The position numbers and the translations under genes were made by a program. Positions 61,501 through 64,000 of a stretch of DNA of 64,000 bases are shown one piece after another (positions within the stretch are counted from its first letter, which is position 1; every line of letters begins with the position of its first letter). The notes beneath the pieces were generated by a model. The model did not search any database and was not told the origin of the DNA. It saw only the letters and a program-made list of their open reading frames with translations. Location of the stretch: the NCBI RefSeq assembly GCF_026230105.1, contig NW_026614284.1, positions 62,001 to 126,000 on the forward strand. Direction: 5' to 3'. Source of the DNA: Diorhabda sublineata. Taxonomy: Eukaryota > Arthropoda > Insecta > Coleoptera > Chrysomelidae.

Positions 61501-64000
61501 CGTCGATTTACATTCATTGAAGGCCATTGAGGTCGATTGTCACTTTGTGTTGATTGAAAATTTTCAAAGTCTATCGTCCTCATTTGAAGTCGAATTTTAA
61601 CATTTCTCATATATTTGAATGAGTTTGCATCTAACTTTGTCAGATATCGTCGATTTACATTCATTGAAGCCCATTGAAGTCGATTCTCACTTTGTGTTGA
61701 TTGAAAATTTTCAAAGTCTATCTTCCTCATTTGAAGTCGAATTTTAACATTTCTCATATATTTGAATGAGTTTGCATCTAACTTTGTCAGATATCGTCGA
61801 TTTACATTCATTGAAGCCCATTGAAGTCGATTCTCACTTTGTGTTGATTGAAAATTTTCAAAGTCTATCTTCCTCATTCGAAGTCGAATTTCAACATTTC
61901 TCATATATTTGAATGAGTTTGCATCTAACTTTGTCAGATATCGTCGATTACATTCATTGAAGCCCATTGAAGTCGATTCTCACTTTGTGTTGATTGAAAA
62001 TTTTCAAAGTCTATCTTCCTCATTTGAAGTCGAATTTCAACATTTCTCATATATTTGAATGAGTTTGCATCTAGCTTTGTCAGATATCGTCGATTTACAT
62101 TCATTGAAGCCCATTGATGTCGATTCTCACTTTGTGTTGATTGAAAATTTTCAAAGTCTATCTTCCTCATTTGATGTCGAATTTCAACATGTCTCATATA
62201 TTTGAATGAGTTTGCATCTAGCTTTGTCAGATATCGTCGATTTACATTCATTGAAGCCCATTGATGTCGATTCTCACTTTGTGTTGATTGAAAATTTTCA
62301 AAGTCTATCTTCCTCATTTGAAGTCGAATTTTAACATTTCTCATATATTTGAATGAGTTTGCATCTAACTTTGTCAGATATCGTCGATTTACATTCATTG
62401 AAGCCCATTGAAGTCGATTCTCACTTTGTGTTGATTGAAAATTTTCAAAGTCTATCTTCCTCATTTGAAGTCGAATTTCAACATTTCTCATATATTTGAA
62501 TGAGTTTGCATCTAACTTTGTCAGATATCGTCGATTTACATTCATTGAAGCCCATTGAAGTCGATTCTCACTTTGTGTTGATTGAAAATTTTCAAAGTCT
62601 ATCTTCCTCATTTGAAGTCGAATTTCAACATTTCTCATATATTTGAATGAGTTTGCATCTAACTTTGTCAGATATCGTCGATTTACATTCATTGAAGCCC
62701 ATTGAAGTCGATTCTCACTTTGTGTTGATTGAAAATTTTCAAAGTCTATCTTCCTCATTTGAAGTCGAATTTCAACATTTCTCATATAATTGAATGAGTT
62801 TGCATATAAGTTTGTCAGATATTGTCGATTTACATTCATTGAAGCCCATTGAAGTCGATTCTCACTTTGTGTTGATTGAAAATTTTCAAAGTCTATCTTC
62901 CTCATTTGAAGTCGAATTTCAACATTTCTCATATATTTGAATGAATTTGCATCTAACTTTGTCAGATATCGTCGATTTACATTCATTGAAGCCCATTGAA
63001 GTCGATTCTAACTTTGTGTTGATTGAAAATTTTCAGTCTATCTTCCTCATTTGAAGTCGTATTTCAACATTTCTCATATATGTGAATGAGTTTGCATCTA
63101 GCTTTGTCAGATATCGTCGATTTACATTCATTGAAGCCCATTGATGTCGATTCTCACTTTGTGTTGATTGAAAATTTTCAAAGTCTATCTTCCTCATTTG
63201 ATGTCGAATTTCAACATGTCTCATATATTTGAATGAGTTTGCATCTAGCTTTGTCAGATATCGTCGATTTACATTCATTGAAGCCCATTGATGTCGATTC
63301 TCACATTGTGTTGATTGAAAATTTTCAAAGTCTATCTTCCTCGAATTTCAACATTTCTCATATATTTGAATGAGTTTGCATCTAGCTTTGTCAGATATCG
63401 TCGATTTACATTCATTGAAGCCCATTGATGTCGATTCTCACTTTGTGTTGATTGAAAATTTTCAAAGTCTATCGTCCTCATTTGAAGTCGAATTTTAACA
63501 TTTCTCATATATTTGAATGAGTTTGCATCTAACTTTGTCAGATATCGTCGATTTACATTCATTGAAGCCCATTGAAGTCGATTCTCACTTTGTGTTGATT
63601 GAAAATTTTCAAAGTCTATCTTCCTCGAATTTCAACATTTCTCATATATTTGAATGAGTTTGCATCTAACTTTGTCAGATATCGTCGATTTACATTCATT
63701 GAAGCCCATTGAAGTCGATTCTCACTTTGTGTTGATTGAAAATTTTCAAAGTCTATCTTCCTCATTCGAAGTCGAATTTCAACATTTCTCATATATTTGA
63801 ATGAGTTTGCATCTAACTTTGTCAGATATCGTCGATTACATTCATTGAAGCCCATTGAAGTCGATTCTCACTTTGTGTTGATTGAAAATTTTCAAAGTCT
63901 ATCTTCCTCATTTGAAGTCGAATTTCAACATTTCTCATATATTTGAATGAGTTTGCATCTAGCTTTGTCAGATATCGTCGATTTACATTCATTGAAGCCC
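46589..64000. repeat. 147-bp satellite, type a, main array (about 118 monomers, continues past the window)
   Basis: Head-to-tail monomers of 147 bp recur almost without interruption; core words are GTCAGATATCGTCGATTTAC, ATTCATTGAAGCCCATTGA, TCTCACTTTGTGTTGATTG and CCTCATTTGAAGTCGAATTT. Each intact monomer carries the 14-bp perfect palindrome TTGAAAATTTTCAA. Sub-variants (GATGTCG, CATGTCTC, ATAATTGAATG, GAATTTTAAC, TGATAGAAAA) recur in fixed orders, giving higher-order repeats. No transposon, gene or foreign insertion interrupts the array. Because 147 is a multiple of three, a 49-codon frame stays open on the minus strand for up to 392 codons, but most monomer variants change the amino acid, so I do not annotate it as a gene. 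Confidence 0.99.
50340..63835. repeat. Higher-order repeat marked by a 1-bp deletion monomer
   Basis: The word GTCGATTACATTC, with one T fewer than GTCGATTTACATTC, occurs eight times, near 50340, 50633, 52837, 56070, 58127, 60037, 61947 and 63835. The intervals are 293, 2204, 3233, 2057, 1910, 1910 and 1888 bp, that is 2, 15, 22, 14, 13, 13 and 13 monomers, each minus the 1-bp deletion; the last is also short by two 10-bp deletions and one 2-bp deletion. The marker monomer is thus an anchor of a 13-14-monomer higher-order unit with expansions. Confidence 0.9.

Noticed and set aside
46546..64000. Tandem-repeat protein genes on the minus strand of the satellite
   Set aside because: The frames are an automatic consequence of a 147-bp monomer lacking a stop in one frame. 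Most variation is non-synonymous, starts lie at arbitrary monomers, and 1-bp deletions break frames without any boundary in the array.
46589..64000. CRISPR-like direct repeat array
   Set aside because: There are no unique spacers; the whole 147-bp unit repeats head to tail, and the genome is eukaryotic.

Overview
The window is non-coding-rich eukaryotic nuclear DNA, most likely from an insect. It is AT-rich, its few recognisable exons have GT/AG introns, and it carries a Tc1/mariner-superfamily element, a TTAA-flanked MITE-like element, long (AT)n tracts and a large satellite array. No bacterial or viral gene organisation is present. The species cannot be named from the sequence.

Layout. Positions 1-44,888 are a mosaic of near-identical segmental duplications. 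Using letters for homologous blocks, the order is A1 (1-2342), B1 (2343-3351), C1 (3352-10592), D1 (10593-14208), B2 (14209-15192), E (15193-17043, single copy), C2 (17044-23974), F (23975-25977, single copy), A2 (25978-28315), B3 (28316-29324), C3 (29325-36566), D2 (36567-38859), B4 (38860-39864), C4 truncated (39865-40353), satellite type b (40354-42193), D3 (42194-44446), B5 truncated (44447-44888), satellite type b (44889-46588), satellite type a (46589-64000). The satellite has a 147-bp monomer, about 118 copies of type a and about 24 of type b. It shows higher-order periodicity and runs off the right edge.

Gene content is low. Block B carries a perfectly repeated 77-codon exon plus a short second exon, making a small basic protein of unknown function in five copies, the last cut by satellite. 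Block C carries on the minus strand a broken RBM34-like RNA-binding-protein gene and, further along, three phase-1 exons of an unrecognised protein with acidic PTY repeats. It also holds a small candidate plus-strand first exon and a short 2.5-monomer patch of the same 147-bp satellite. Only C2, joined to block E, keeps the second RRM of the RBM34-like gene, so the other C copies descend from a deleted version. D1 alone carries a 1323-bp mariner-like element with a DD41D-type transposase broken by two single-base frameshifts. D2 and D3 give its empty sites.

The pieces do not form a pathway. The window reads as the edge of a satellite domain, centromeric, pericentromeric or another heterochromatic block. 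There, gene fragments have been duplicated in tandem, homogenised by gene conversion and partly replaced by satellite. Copy number and order in such regions are vulnerable to assembly error, and this is flagged where it matters.
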